DNA from: Pseudoips prasinana
Taxonomy: Eukaryota > Arthropoda > Insecta > Lepidoptera > Nolidae
Assembly (NCBI GenBank): GCA_951640165.1
Contig: OX621255.1
Location: forward strand, 9,936,001-10,000,000
DNA: 64,000 bases
Direction: 5' to 3'
Below the pieces are notes generated by a model. That model did not search any database. It saw only the letters and a program-made list of their open reading frames with translations, and was not told where the DNA came from. Below are positions 10,391 to 21,754 of this stretch, one piece after another; the stretch's first letter is position 1; the number at the start of each line of letters is the position of its first letter. The translations under genes were made by a program, and so were the position numbers.

Positions 10391-12193
10391 GTGCAGTCAT
10401 TGAAGCATTATTGCTCCGAATTTTTTTACTGTGAACCGAATTGCATACAATTTTGGAATTAGGTGCATCTTACCCGTAACTTCAAAAGTGAAAATGATTT
10501 GAACTCCGCACCCACCCTGGGGGTGGTTGCCACCCCCATTTTTTTTTTTCTAAATAACCTCACATATCGATAGAAGGCCTAATTTTAAGCAAAAAATCAT
10601 CTATAAAGTTTTTCAATAAATCCAATACTTTTGAAGTTATTGGCAATTGAAAAATCGCAATTTTTTCACGTTATTCATCGGTTTTTTGCAAATATCTCCA
10701 AAAATATACGTTTTATCGAAAATTTTATAGAGAACAAAATTGTAGTAAACAAAACCCACTTTTTTTCATAATATCTCAAAAATGACGACAGATACTTATA
10801 AAAGTGTACGGATACAAAATTAAGGTATTTTTCTGACAAACAATTTGGTTTTTCGTTTTTTCTGTCAAACAAAAATTGACGGAGATATGATTGTTTAAAG
10901 AGCACGTGGCAGCGCAATCACAGCCTCTCTTAAGCCCTTTAACCCTTCACCGTTTTAGAAAAAGGTTTTTTTACTATATAATGCAATGCAGGATGTTGTA
11001 GCTCTTTTAATTACCTTTACAATGGCTTTTTATAAATTGTGATAGCAAAAATTTAAGGAGTTATGGTCCAAAGACTTATCATATTTTTTTCTACTTAGTA
11101 ACTGAAAATTTCTTTTGGAGCAATGTGAAAGTACGCAGTATAATAGAGACCCCCAACTATTGTAAAGTGTATATATATACATAATATGGCTCATATATTT
11201 TGGAAACGTAGGCATGAATACATACCAACGTTCTTATATGTATATATAACACATTTGAGTGAAGGGGCCAACGAAAAAGCCATCGATAATAAAATTAACT
11301 GATAGATTAGGTATAGTGGAATTTTTAATTCAACACATTTTTTAGAGCTATTGGATACATAAATATATATTACTAAACTGCAAAAAAGGATGTGGAGCGT
11401 CTTGCGGATGCAGAAAAGTTGTTCTGTTTTGTAATAGTACCTGTGGAACGTGCAGTGGAGATATAGCCCGTTAATTATAAAGACGTTGAATGTGACAGCG
11501 ACTCCGACATTGAGTCATGAATAATAATATTATATTTTAATAATAATAGTACAATTTTATATAATTTGTAAATATTTTATTCAATAAATGGCAATTTTTT
11601 ACTCTAAATTAAATTATTTTTAAATATGTAATCATATATATTTACTGTTTTAATTTAGGGGTAGTTTTAAGGGTAGAAAAGCTTAAGAATATGATAATCA
11701 TTGTCGAGAGTGTGGAATAATATTTAAGTCTTTTTCATTTTGTATAAAAAAAAATTATCAATTTTTTATCAAGGGGTAGTTTTCAAGGGTTGAAAGGGGG
11801 TTAAAAATTTGATAATTATTATAGAGAATATAAAATGTTACTTACTCTATACTTACGTCTTTTTATGTCATACCAAAGTATTTTTTTGTGATTTTTCAAT
11901 TTAGGGGTTGTTTGCAAGGGTTGTAAGATTTTCAAGGGGTTGAAAATGATTTTAATATGAGGTAATTATTTCACCCCTTACTATTAGACATGTTTTATAG
12001 CGATAAAATGGCTCAATGTCAATTTTTCCATTAAGAGGTTGTTTACACCCCTTAAAAATAATAGGCGGAGTTCAGATCATTTTCACTTTTAAAGTTAAGG
12101 GTAAGATGAGCCTAATTCCAAAATTTCATGCAAATCGGTACACAGTAAAAAAATTCGGAGGTAAGACCGTATTTTTCGCTTCAATGACTGCAC
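10391..12193. mobile_element. DNA transposon with about 125-bp TIRs and TA flanks
   Basis: GTGCAGTCATTGAAGC at 10391 is matched in reverse at about 12178-12193. Similarity continues inward for about 125 bp (TTTTTTTACTGTG, TTTTGGAATTAGG, AACTTCAAAAGTGAAAATGA) with scattered differences. TA lies directly outside both ends (10389-10390 and 12194-12195). The 1.8-kb interior is AT-rich and holds a broken Cys-rich ORF end at 11373-11520. The superfamily could not be assigned. Confidence 0.75.
11373..11520 (+). pseudogene. Cys-rich (CXC-like) ORF C-terminus in the TIR element
   Basis: It reads LNCKKGCGASCGCRK, VVLFCNSTCGTCSGD and then a stop at 11472. The next frame continues from 11473 as YKDVECDSDSDIES with its own stop. 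The Cys spacing resembles a tesmin/CXC-type zinc motif, followed by an acidic tail. A small frameshift therefore separates the Cys cluster from its original acidic C-terminus. No catalytic domain can be read upstream. It is probably what is left of the element's own protein. Confidence 0.6.
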
Positions 12194-12299
12194 TACGCAT
12201 GCTACTCCCAACTCCATCAGTTATTATAATGGCAAGGATGACTCTTGTCTGTCTACAACTTAAGGCAGGCAGGTTGGTTGGTTATACACGAATTTAACG

Positions 12300-14690
12300 G
12301 ACTTTACAGGCCTTTTAAAATTTCCTCCTGTGTGGCTTGTTCTTGATATTATGGATTATTTTATTGAATATTTTAGAACAAAATACCTAGAGGCCCTAGA
12401 GGTAGTTTCAGGGTAATATCGAGTCACACGAATCAAATTGCTTGATATCAATGGATGTAGTGAGTGAGACCATTGATAAATATGTAGCCGCAATGGCTAC
12501 AATGGCTAATTTTAATTAAATAATTTCTTGAATTTCCCTTTATTATAATAATCATGACTTTAAATAGGTAGACATTTTTTTCTACAAAAAGTACCTACTG
12601 ATATTTTTAATAAATTTAAGAAAATTTTATTTGCATATTTTTAATAATTTATATTTATTATCATCTCAGTGCAATAATTACATATGTTATTCAAAGAAAA
12701 AAATGTGTATTGCACTTTTCCTATTTAGTGAATCCAGTAGGTAACTATTGAAGTTAAATAGTTACTAAATTATTGGGTAGCTGAAAGTTGTTAAATGTTG
12801 CAGATTAGTTGTGTACCACACTTCAAATAGTTTTAAATGTAAATATTTGCAGAACTTGCTTGTCTGAACGAATTTAATAAATAACTTCCTGAGTTCCGAG
12901 TGGAATTCCTCCTGATTGTATAATTTTCAGTTTTGCAACACTGACCATTTTACTTCTAAGTTTACTCTCACTCAAATTCATCATGGCGATTATTGGCGAT
13001 TAAGAGTTGCCTCCTACTGACTGGTCGTGAAGTAATATTTTCTACAAGTCTTTACAGGTAAGATTATTTTAAATGAATTAGGTAATTATCCTTTAGCTCT
13101 ACAAATCTTAAATGTGATTGGCTTTCAATGTAATATGAAACCAATAACACTTATTTATCAAACCTACCCCGTGGTTTGCTCCCACGTGGTGGTTTAGGTT
13201 TCAATACAAAATTTTTAAAATTATCAAATGCTGAGAAAAGCTGCATAATCAATAACGGTACGTACTGTTATAGATTACAGATGTGATAAGTTCCTTCTAT
13301 ACAATATAATGTTTATTCTTGATAATTGTATGTTTTTTGATAAGATTATTTGGTTAGGCCATGCGGTCTGTCTGTCATTCAAAATCAAATATAGATTTAT
13401 TTCACCGATATCTTGTATTTACCTGATAAAGTGATGACACCAACACGAGCCGAAATGTGTTTTTATGATTAACACGTGATATTAAATGATAGGGCTGATT
13501 TAACTTAGTTTGATAAGATACGACTTATTGGCTGAAAACATAAGCTCATACTAGAATTTTGTTTATTTGCAGATTAAACATGGTTACCTGAAGATTGCAA
13601 TTGAGGTCAGTTAACAGAAAATTCGTAACTTAGCGTATAACTCTCTACCTGTGGCATTGGGGAGGCGTTACTTATAATTAATTCTCTACAAAAGTATTTT
13701 TTTTTTTTTTTTTTTTTTTTTTTATTATTGGCAATCTGCCGAGCTACAAAAGTAACATCGTGGGCGGATTAGCGCTAATACTACGATTTCTATGACTTTG
13801 TTAAACAATGAGATTTAAATTCGAGTGTTTGGTTTCCACATTAAACATCTTGATTGTGCTATTATTAGTTTACTCACACCACTATAACCCATCCATTAAA
13901 GCTCACAAATATCTGGCAAGTATTTACCAATGGCAATAACCGGCCAGACTAATATGATACCTATATTTCCCTTCCTTAGAATTGGCTCTACTTTGCTGTA
14001 CATGTGAAGTGGGTGTTTTTTGTTCCTGAAGTCAGTATTAAAATCACCTGCAAAGCTTTATGTAAATGGGAGTTTCTTTTGCCCCCTACCACAGTCTATC
14101 ACACCGAGGGTTTCAATGTAAATATGTACTTGAACTTGTACTTTTTGGTTAAATTACCAATCATATTATTAAAATGATATCTTGCATTACCTTCAACTGA
14201 ACTCTTCGTAATCAAGAAAATAATAGGTTATTTCTGTAAAGCTGATTTTGTTGATATATTATGGTAAAATTTAAAACTCTAACTGTATAAATTTTATGTA
14301 GGTATCCATATGATCGAAGGGTCATTCACAATAATAAGAGATTATTTGGACTCATTATCTTAAAATTACGAAATCATTTGCTGCCCTATTCCTTTTTCCA
14401 TTACTAAAATGACTATAAAAGATAATAACAATTAATAGACTTCAATGTTTATTCTATCCATAGATGATGCAGAGCATCAAGATAAAAAACTAATCAGCGG
14501 ACAATATGGGGATAGAAACCTTCAGGCCGTTTCAACACTTCCTCAGATGCTAATATAGTATTACCACAGAATAAAAAGTACTTTGGTATTACTACAAATA
14601 CTCTGAAGTTCAGTGAAATGTTATAAGGTAAGGTACATATTTATTTTTAGAATTATTAATGCAAATGAACATGACTACATGTCTCAAGTT
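12300..14690. other. No gene recognised; AT-rich with a poly-T tract
   Basis: This is long AT-rich sequence without recognisable coding potential. A poly-T run lies at about 13700-13722. Nothing else could be supported. Confidence 0.5.
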
Positions 14691-14697
14691 GCAGTTT

Positions 14698-14762
14698 CAG
14701 TCCCCTTTTGTTATTTGAAACTGTACAGGCGTCTACTGTTTCAAATAACTAAAGGGGACTGA
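14698..14762. repeat. Hairpin with about 23-bp arms
   Basis: AGTCCCCTTTTGTTATTTG and GAAAC are mirrored by GTTTC and AAATAACTAAAGGGGACT across an unpaired loop of about 16 bases. It may be a tiny fold-back element. No ORF. Confidence 0.8.
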
Positions 14763-15555
14763 TTTTGTGATTTCAGCATGTTAGTTATACCATATTTTTA
14801 TTATTATTCTTATTACAAATTTGGCAAGGCCACTGCCTAATGTTGTGTGCATACAACCTTATGCAACTGTTATGTGACACAGGTCACACTCACATGTGGC
14901 ACACCATGGAAAGGATTACATTACCATCTGGTCATAAAACTTATTTAAAGGCACTTATGAACCTCATACAGGTTGTAATGTATGGAAATGGAGTCACATT
15001 ATTCTAGACCTACTGAACTTATGATATGACAGTGACAAAGCATTATTGGAGCATCCAACTTAGGAGTTTTCAGCTTGTAGAATAGGAAATGATGAAACAT
15101 AACATGAGCCAATATGTTGTTTTGATAACAATGTGAAAGTAAATGATAGGCCTGATTGAAAATTTCCGATCAAATGTGTACATATTACATAAAAAAATCC
15201 TAAAGTGTATTAATTTCACAGGTTGCTGTGCTGCACGGGTGTATGAGAGGCCAGGTCTACAGGCGTCTGGGCGATCGATTTGCACATCAGTGATTCACCG
15301 AATCAGTTGTCTACAGCGATGATTCCTTTCCTGCATTATATTGGCTGGTATCTCTACAGACGGAAAAATCTACGAGGGTGCGTTTTTAAGTGCGCGGAAT
15401 GGGGGGGAGGGGATAATATATAATAGGTCATTATCGGGATGGCCACAACTTCAGCCACTCAATATTAGTATAAATACCAAGTTTTATCTTAATTGGATCA
15501 TTAGTCTCTGAACTATCGTCAAGCAAACAACTCAATCGGGAAGAAAGTGTGAATT

Positions 15556-16204
15556 ATGGAAAAATTCGAGTACCATGTCGTAATAAAGTTCCTTACCAAG
15601 CAAGGAAAGTCAGTTCAAAATATACTGGAAGAGATGGAATCCGTTTACGGGGACTCTTGCCCGGGTAAAACCATGGTTTACAAGTGGCACAGTCTCTTTA
15701 AACAAGGCAGGACCTCACTTGAAGACGACCCTCGGCCCGGACGGTCGCCCGAGGTGACTACTCCGGAAATCATTAAAAAAGTCGAAAAAATTATATTGGA
15801 AGATGCCAGACTAAAGAAGAAACAGCTTGCAGAAATGGTTGGAGTATCGGATACGACAATTTTCAAAATTCTACATGATCATCTTGGCATGACAAAGGTC
15901 AGTGCAAGATGGGTAGAATGCTCACGCCGCCTCAAAAACAACGCCGCGTGGAGTGTTCTCGCACGTTTTTGGACCTCTGTAACGAAGATAAGGATGGACT
16001 TTTAAGTCGAATTGTTACTGGAGATGAAACTTGGGTTCATCATTATGAACCTGAGTCGAAACAGGACTCTATGCAGTGGCACAAAAAAGGCACACCACCA
16101 CCCAAGAAGTTTAAAGTGTCACAATCGGCTGGAAAAATCATGGCAACAGTGTTTTGGGATTCGGAAGGGATCCTGTTGATCGATTATAAAGATAAAGGCG
16201 TTTC
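15556..16204 (+). pseudogene. Mariner (DD34D) transposase, N-terminal part
   Basis: Starting at the ATG at 15556, the HTH_48-type DNA-binding region is clear (YHVVIKFLTKQGKSVQNILE ... YKWHSLFKQGR ... DDPRPGRSP), followed by a second HTH (KKKQLAEMVGVSDTTIFKIL). Near 15917 a deletion of about 5 bases after SARWV shifts the frame. The protein continues in frame 3 with MLTPPQKQRRVECSR and the first catalytic-acid motif VTGDETWVHHY, up to the insertion at 16205. The gene is disabled by this shift and by the insertion. Confidence 0.9.
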
Positions 16205-16206
16205 TA

Positions 16207-18617
16207 CAGGGTTACTGGTAACTCGACGTATTCCTTGCAGGACGTCATAGTAGGGCTAAAATGCAACAAATTAAGCCACCAAATGTTCTACCGAAATTCA
16301 GTAGTTTTTGAGTTAGTTCGATTTTTAGAGTTTTTATGAATAATCCCAGATTAAATCATTTGAAACCAATTTAAAAATTATTTACGGCGCGACAGTACAG
16401 AAATTTTAAGTTATTATCGTAGTTGATGCCGTAGCAGATCTTTGTTAATAATTAAAAGTTCAAAAATGCCTTAAACCTTGGCAAATATCACTAATCAAAC
16501 ATTTTTTTTTTTGTAATTTTTGTTGTTACTCCATACAAATTGTTGTCTAGTGCAAAAATAAAATACTACGCCTGATGTACAAATTACTAGGAAAATATCC
16601 TTGTCTTATCAGCTATTCAGAAAGGTATGATTGTCAATACTTTTGCATGTATGACAGGGTAGAGAAGAGTTTTATGGGGAGCAGGTAAAATTGTGAGACA
16701 ATCAACATTTTGTTTGTTATTCGTAGAATTCGTAGTTTTACCTGAGCTTGAACTCCAAACACACGGTAAGCTTTGTGATTGGTTACTATTGTTCTCTCGG
16801 CATGACTCGGGGTGCGATTTTCTGGTCGTCAGCGTTAGTCAGTCTCAACTCTACGTCGCGCAAGCTCGTGTTTTGTTATCTGGCTATCCCTATCGCGTAT
16901 CTTGCTCTCGTGCTGTGCTGTGCCTTCATAAGTGCTGACTATGGCTGCATATTCTAATCCTGAATACGCTGACATAATTTACTGTTACGGACTTTGTGAC
17001 GGTAACGCTGCTGAAGCGCGGAGAGAATATGGACTTCGCTTTCCCAACCGCCGACTCCCACACGTTAGTGTCTTCGGATCGACTTATCGGCGAATATCTG
17101 AAACTGGCAGCGTCCAAAGAACCAGGCAAATTGACACTGGTCGTTCCCGGAGATACACGGCTGACGACGAAGAGCTGATTCTTCAACGTTTTATTGACGA
17201 CCCCAACATATCGACAAACATCGTAGCGCGTGAGCTTGGTATGTCACAGTGGAAAGTCTGGTCTGTAGTTCACTTGTCAGGCCGACATCCATATCACTAC
17301 CAACCAGTCCAGTCATTAGAAGAGGGAGATCCGCCGAGACGGCTTGAATTTTGTCGTTTCATGCTGAATGCCGACGCCGAAGGCGAAAACTTTTTAAAAA
17401 ACATTCTGTGGACCGATGAGTCATGTTTTGACCGTGATGGTATCACAAACTACCACAACTTACATTACTGGGCACCGAAAGCAGAAGCAAACCCTAAAAA
17501 ACTGAAACCAACCGCATCCCAGCGTAGGTTCTCGCTTAATGTTTGGATGGGTATTATCGACGACAAACTGATCGGCCCACATTTTTTACCCCGAACACTA
17601 AATGGGGAACTTTATGAAGATTTCCTTAGAAATCATTTAACACCACTGCTCGCGGATGTACCGGAAGAAAGAAGAGCAAACATGATTTATCAACATGACG
17701 GATGTCCAGCCCACTTCCGAATCACAATTCGACAATTGCTGGATGAAAACTATCCAAACCGATGGATAGGGCGCGGTGGGCCGATTCCGTGGCCTGCGCG
17801 AAGCCCTGATCTGACGCCCCTAGACTTTTACGTCTGGGGTCATATGAAAGACCTAGTTTATGTGACCCCAGTAAATTCAATTGAAGAACTAAGGGAGAGA
17901 ATAACAGATGCGGCGGACCAGATGAGGGCAACAATCACATCAAGAATCACAAAAACTGAAATGAGGAAGCGAATAAGAACATGTATTCGAAACCGAGGGC
18001 AGCACATCGAACAAGACGTGTGAAATGTATGTCATAAAAGTTATTAAATTGAAATTTATTAAAAATAATAATAACATTCACGAAATTGTTTTATTTGATT
18101 TTCCGAATAATCACCTTTTTGTGAGACGCACGTCTTCCTGTACTAAATCAAAAACGATTTTCATAATGTAGTCCATGACTTTGTATTAACATTCATACCT
18201 TTTTGGATAGCTGATAAGATAAGGATATTTTCCTAGTAATTTGTACATCAGGCGTAGTATTTTATTTTTGCACTAGACAACAATTTGTATGGAGTAATAA
18301 CAAAAATTACAAAAAAAAAAAATGTTTGATTAGTGATATTTGCCAAGGTTTAAGGCATTTTTGAACTTATAATTATTAACAAAGATCTGCTACGGCATCA
18401 ACTACGATAATAACTTAAAATTTCTGTACTGTCGCGCCGTAAATAATTTTTAAATTGGTTTCAAATGATTTAATCTGGGATTATTCATAAAAACTCTAAA
18501 AATCGAACTAACTCAAAAACTACTGAATTTCGGTAGAACATTTGGTGGTTTAATTTGTTGCATTTTAACCCTACTATGACGTCCTGCAAGGAATACGTCG
18601 AGTTACCAGTAACCCTG
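16207..18617 (+). mobile_element. Complete Tc1/mariner-superfamily element with 435-bp TIRs
   Basis: The element begins CAGGGTTACTGGTAACTCGA and ends with the reverse complement of that sequence. The terminal repeats extend about 435 bp (16207-16641 and 18183-18617) with few differences. TA is duplicated outside (16205-16206, 18618-18619). Deleting the element and one TA rejoins the mariner frame precisely as GGC GTT TCT ATA ACC GGA. It encodes one uninterrupted transposase, so it may have been active recently. Confidence 0.95.
16941..18023 (+). CDS. Intact DD41D-type Tc1/mariner transposase, 360 aa
   Basis: This enzyme should bind the element's long terminal repeats and cut and paste it at TA sites. 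The N-terminal region (residues 1-95) looks like the HTH found in many insect transposases (YADIIYCYGLCDGNAAEA ... FPNRRLPHVSVF). The catalytic triad is visible as WTDESCF, IYQHDGCPAHF and ARSPDLTPLDFYVWG. I count 41 residues between the last two Asp, hence DD41D, a spacing reported for the 'visitor' group (assignment inferred). A two-codon GTG-CTG extension precedes the chosen ATG in the same frame. The frame ends at TGA 18021-18023 with no internal stop. The 300 bp upstream lie inside the element and probably hold its promoter. It is the only full-length transposase in this window without a break. Confidence 0.92.
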   Translation: MAAYSNPEYADIIYCYGLCDGNAAEARREYGLRFPNRRLPHVSVFGSTYRRISETGSVQRTRQIDTGRSRRYTADDEELILQRFIDDPNISTNIVARELGMSQWKVWSVVHLSGRHPYHYQPVQSLEEGDPPRRLEFCRFMLNADAEGENFLKNILWTDESCFDRDGITNYHNLHYWAPKAEANPKKLKPTASQRRFSLNVWMGIIDDKLIGPHFLPRTLNGELYEDFLRNHLTPLLADVPEERRANMIYQHDGCPAHFRITIRQLLDENYPNRWIGRGGPIPWPARSPDLTPLDFYVWGHMKDLVYVTPVNSIEELRERITDAADQMRATITSRITKTEMRKRIRTCIRNRGQHIEQDV

Positions 18618-18619
18618 TA

Positions 18620-19015
18620 TAACCGGACAATACTACGCTTCCATCCTCGAGAGGTTAAAAGAAAGCATTAAAGAAAAAAGGAGGGGAAAATTAACCAAAG
18701 GTGTCCTTCTTCTACACGACAACGCGCCAGTTCACAAGAGCCGTGTTGCTTTGGCTGCCCTGCATAACGTGGGCTTCGATATTTTAGATCATCCACCCTA
18801 CAGCCCAGACCTGGCTCCCAGTGATTACTACCTCTTTCCAAAACTCAAAAAAGAACTTCGTGGGAAGAAATTTTCTACTGATGAAGAAATGAAGGACGCG
18901 GTTTCAGCCTATTTTTCGGACAAAGACAAAACATTTTTTTATTAAGGTATATAAGCTATATATATATATATAATATATAAGCTAATTGAAAGATCTGAAA
19001 AATGTATAAGGGTAG
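18620..19015 (+). pseudogene. Mariner (DD34D) transposase, C-terminal part
   Basis: This is the continuation of the transposase after the inserted element: GQYYASILERLKE, then VLLLHDNAPVHKSRV with the second catalytic Asp, and HPPYSPDLAPSDYYLF with the third. I count 34 residues between the last two acids. A one-base shift in the T run near 18940 causes an early stop at about 18945. The genuine end (ERSEKCIRVAGEYIE) follows in another frame beyond a (TA)n tract. Confidence 0.9.
18952..18982. repeat. (TA)n microsatellite in mariner 3' coding end
   Basis: This is an alternating TATATATA tract within the decayed mariner transposase tail. It is likely a slippage expansion that contributes to the frame loss. 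Confidence 0.8.
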
Positions 19016-19104
19016 CAGGTGAATATATTGAATAAGAAAAATAATTTTGTATTTTTATTTACACTTCTTACCCTCCATTCCGCGAACTTAAAAACGCCCC
19101 CTCG

Positions 19105-19310
19105 TATGTATCCTATCAAGCAGTTATGGGGCGAGCTCAAGAGAAATTTCTAGTACCCAAATCCAGCTCCTTTGACGTAGAGGAATTGCACCTGGCATTA
19201 TTAGAGGAGTGGGAGGGCCATTCCTGAAAAAATATCAGGTCAACAAAGAATCCACTCCAAGCCTTACTTAGAGCGATGTGGGTTAATCCTGAGTACTGAG
19301 AAAATAAATG
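19105..19310 (+). pseudogene. Tc1-like transposase C-terminal remnant
   Basis: MYPIKQLWGELKRNF is read at the start, then, one frame over, EKFLVPKSSSFDVEELH and LALLEEWEG. A further piece ends LLRAMWVNPEY before a stop. These match the order of the Tc1 C-terminus (NPIEQLW ... LEEW ... RG). It is the older element into which the mariner at 15373-19104 jumped. It is broken by several frameshifts. Confidence 0.6.
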
Positions 19311-19601
19311 ATCTTTTGTTTTATAAAAGTTTTTGTTTTATGTTTCTTGTTTTAACTACAAACATTTCAGTAAGTTCACAATTTTCCTACACTTGCATCC
19401 AGATGGCATTTATTATTATCCTTTTCCCGCTACACACTGCCACAGTCATGTCATAGATGATAAAACCAAAATATCTCCAGCACGAAACCACAGTCACGAC
19501 TACATGACAGACTTTAAGAGAATAATGCTCTTTAGAACGTTCTTTTTATTGTTCATACTTTCTAGTATCTAACTTTTTTGTCTAAAATATGATGTACGAA
19601 A

Positions 19602-19666
19602 TCATAATATCCTAGGACATTATTTACTCACGGCAATCTGATCCCAAACTAAGCGGAGCTTTTACT
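19602..19666 (-). repeat. SINE 3' fragment
   Basis: AATATCCTAGGACATTATTT and CTGATCCCAAACTAAGC are the tail of the tRNA-headed SINE seen complete at 24607-24864. The head is missing here. Confidence 0.75.
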
Positions 19667-20261
19667 ATGTGTGTCCCCAGCTTCCTCATTGATATACCTA
19701 ATCAAAATTTTAGCATAATGGAGCAAGTTAAGGTTTTCTGTCATAAAATGTTGCCGTCAGGATGGCTGGACCTTACGGTGTGCGTCACGATTGCTCCGCC
19801 ACATTATCCAAACAGAAAAAGAAATCTATGTTTTTTCAAAATCGAAAGGAACAAACTAAAACTTTGTCAAAGCAGAAATAAAGAAGTTACAGGGGTTTTA
19901 AGTTGGCCGCGCGAACGTAACGTCAGGACAATTTTCTACGCGTGGAATCTCAAAAATGATATCTCTTATAATGTTCGAGTAGAGTGACCATAATTTCTGT
20001 TAAATATGGGGATATCTTTTGCTCTACTAGACGAAAATGTACCTGTTAGGAATAATTGTTGGAGAATTGGCTAAAATAAAAGAGTTTAATGCACTTTCCT
20101 TTTTCCGTTTGTCAAATGACTTATGTTTTGTTATGTATTGACGAGTTATAATTTTATCAATGAAACAGTAATGGTAATGGCAACAGTATTTCTTGAGCTG
20201 GAGTTTCGACCATTTACGTAAAATCGATAAAGTAAGTATAATTATTACGAATTCGCTGTGT

Positions 20262-20416
20262 GGTGACGGCGTAGAATATCATCACCCCGTCTCATCCCGT
20301 GGGGGGCCTAGAAATCGTCCCGAAAGAAAACCTACCAGAGAACGGGCAGCAGCGTTTTTCTGTGGACTTTGCGGAGGATTTTGTCCAACAGTGGACGTAA
20401 TTTGGCTGACATGGTA
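20262..20416 (+). repeat. LINE/SINE 3' fragment, GTGGTGACGGC family
   Basis: TGTGTGGTGACGGCGTAGAA is followed by GAGAACGGGCAGCAGCGTTT, TTTGTCCAACAGTGGACGTA and ATTTGGCTGACATGG. The family recurs, longer, at 45092-45335 (minus) and 58625-58855 (plus). Confidence 0.8.
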
Positions 20417-20899
20417 AAGTATAATGTTTTTACGGTCATAAATTATACGAAATATAACGCGATTGGAACAATCAAAATACAAAATCAATATGTAGTGTTA
20501 ATTCCGCTAATTGTCACCAGTACGATACCCAGCACGTGTTTCAGTCCTCCACGGACCATTCTCAAGGGCTGCTAACTCGTCGAGTGCTCGAAGGAGACTG
20601 AAAATTAATTGGAACAATTTAACGTCCCATATTTGGTTCCTAATTTAATATGTATTTCAAATTAGGAGTCAAATTTTCGTGGGTTAGTAATGCTAGAAAT
20701 ATAAAATAGAAATGTACATAATTCGAAATATAAATTTTCTCTCAAAATGAAAATAAATAGAATTGCTATTCCGCAGGTAGAGTCCCTCCGTTCGAGTCAG
20801 TTCTAAAATCATCACACGCAGCTTTGAGTTCATTATTGTTATATTACTGCATATTAACCGAGCACATTTTAAATTCTTTTCTTTTCGTTTTAAAAAGAC

Positions 20900-21250
20900 A
20901 ACGCCCACACTTGGGAATCTAATCTCTGTGTCGCGGGGTACTTTACAAACATATAATAGACTAGATGCGCCCCGCGGTTTTACCCACGTTAAATTTTTCA
21001 CAACCCCTTCCCCGTAGGTGATAATATGTAGCCTATATTATGTTGACCCGACCGCTTAGTAATATTCATGCAAAATTTGAAGTAAATCCATGCAGTACTT
21101 TTTGAGTTTTGCCCGGACATACATACATACAGACAAAAATTCTAAAAACAATTTTTTTGGCTTCGATGTCGATTGCAGATCACGCCCGAAGTATCCTTTT
21201 TAAATAACATTCAATGTACAGTTTTAACATTCCTACGATTTTATTATATG
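20900..21250 (-). repeat. Lepidopteran interspersed repeat (CCCGCGGTTTTACCC type)
   Basis: CCCCGCGGTTTTACCCACG, then TAGCCTATATTATG, GTACTTTTTGAGTTTTGCCC and a run of ACATACATACAGACAAAAAT. This is the general form of the abundant Helitron-like repeats in this window, reverse-oriented and diverged. The boundaries are approximate. Confidence 0.55.
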
Positions 21251-21754
21251 ATAGATATAGATAAATTACTGGAGTACAAGCAGCAATGACGCGTCATGTG
21301 GTGAAAACAGAACTAAGTTCCATTTTTTGGCCTTGTTTTGTTTGGCATAATTTGAACATGTGTATAAAAGAAAAGAATATCGTATTGAACTGTCTTATCT
21401 TAGCCAATTCTACAACAATTATTCCTAACAGGTACATTTTCGTCTAGTAGAGCAAAAGATATCCCCATATTTAACAGAAATTATGGTCACTCTACTCGAA
21501 CATTATATTATCATTTTTGCGATTACACGCGTAGAAAATTGTCCTGAGGTTAAAACGCTATGTTAATCTGATTAGGTTAATATTACGAATAAATGGATGT
21601 TAACACCGAAATCTTAACAATTATAGATAATGAGATATCAGCGTTCAAAGTAACGTTACGATTGCGCGGCCACGTAACTTTTGTTTTACCTTGATTTCGT
21701 TAGTTTAAATAAACTTTGGTGGCATTAAATGCTTTCGGTACTTTGGACATAATA

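Larger units (their letters stand above)
15373..19104 (+). mobile_element. Mariner element, split by a second transposon
   Basis: The ends are CGAGGGTGCGTTTTTAAGTG at 15373 and its near-complement ending CCCCCTCG at 19104, flanked by TA on both sides (15371-15372, 19105-19106). Without the 2.4-kb insertion at 16207-18617 plus one TA, the element is about 1.32 kb, the normal mariner size. It carries one transposase reading frame in pieces. It lies inside an older Tc1-like remnant: GAAAAATCTA before it joins TGTATCCTATCAAGCAG after it, giving YPIKQLWGELK. Confidence 0.93.

Noticed and set aside
11373..11520. Cys-rich secreted peptide or toxin
   Set aside because: No signal peptide or start codon precedes it, and it is enclosed by transposon TIRs with a frameshift. 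It is a transposon relic.
15678..15866. Minus-strand ORF opposite the mariner HTH region
   Set aside because: It is a mirror frame of the plus-strand transposase, with no family motif of its own.
16693..16938. 81-codon ORF upstream of the DD41D transposase
   Set aside because: It lies in the element's leader, ends at the transposase start and shows no recognisable protein motif. Treated as leader sequence.
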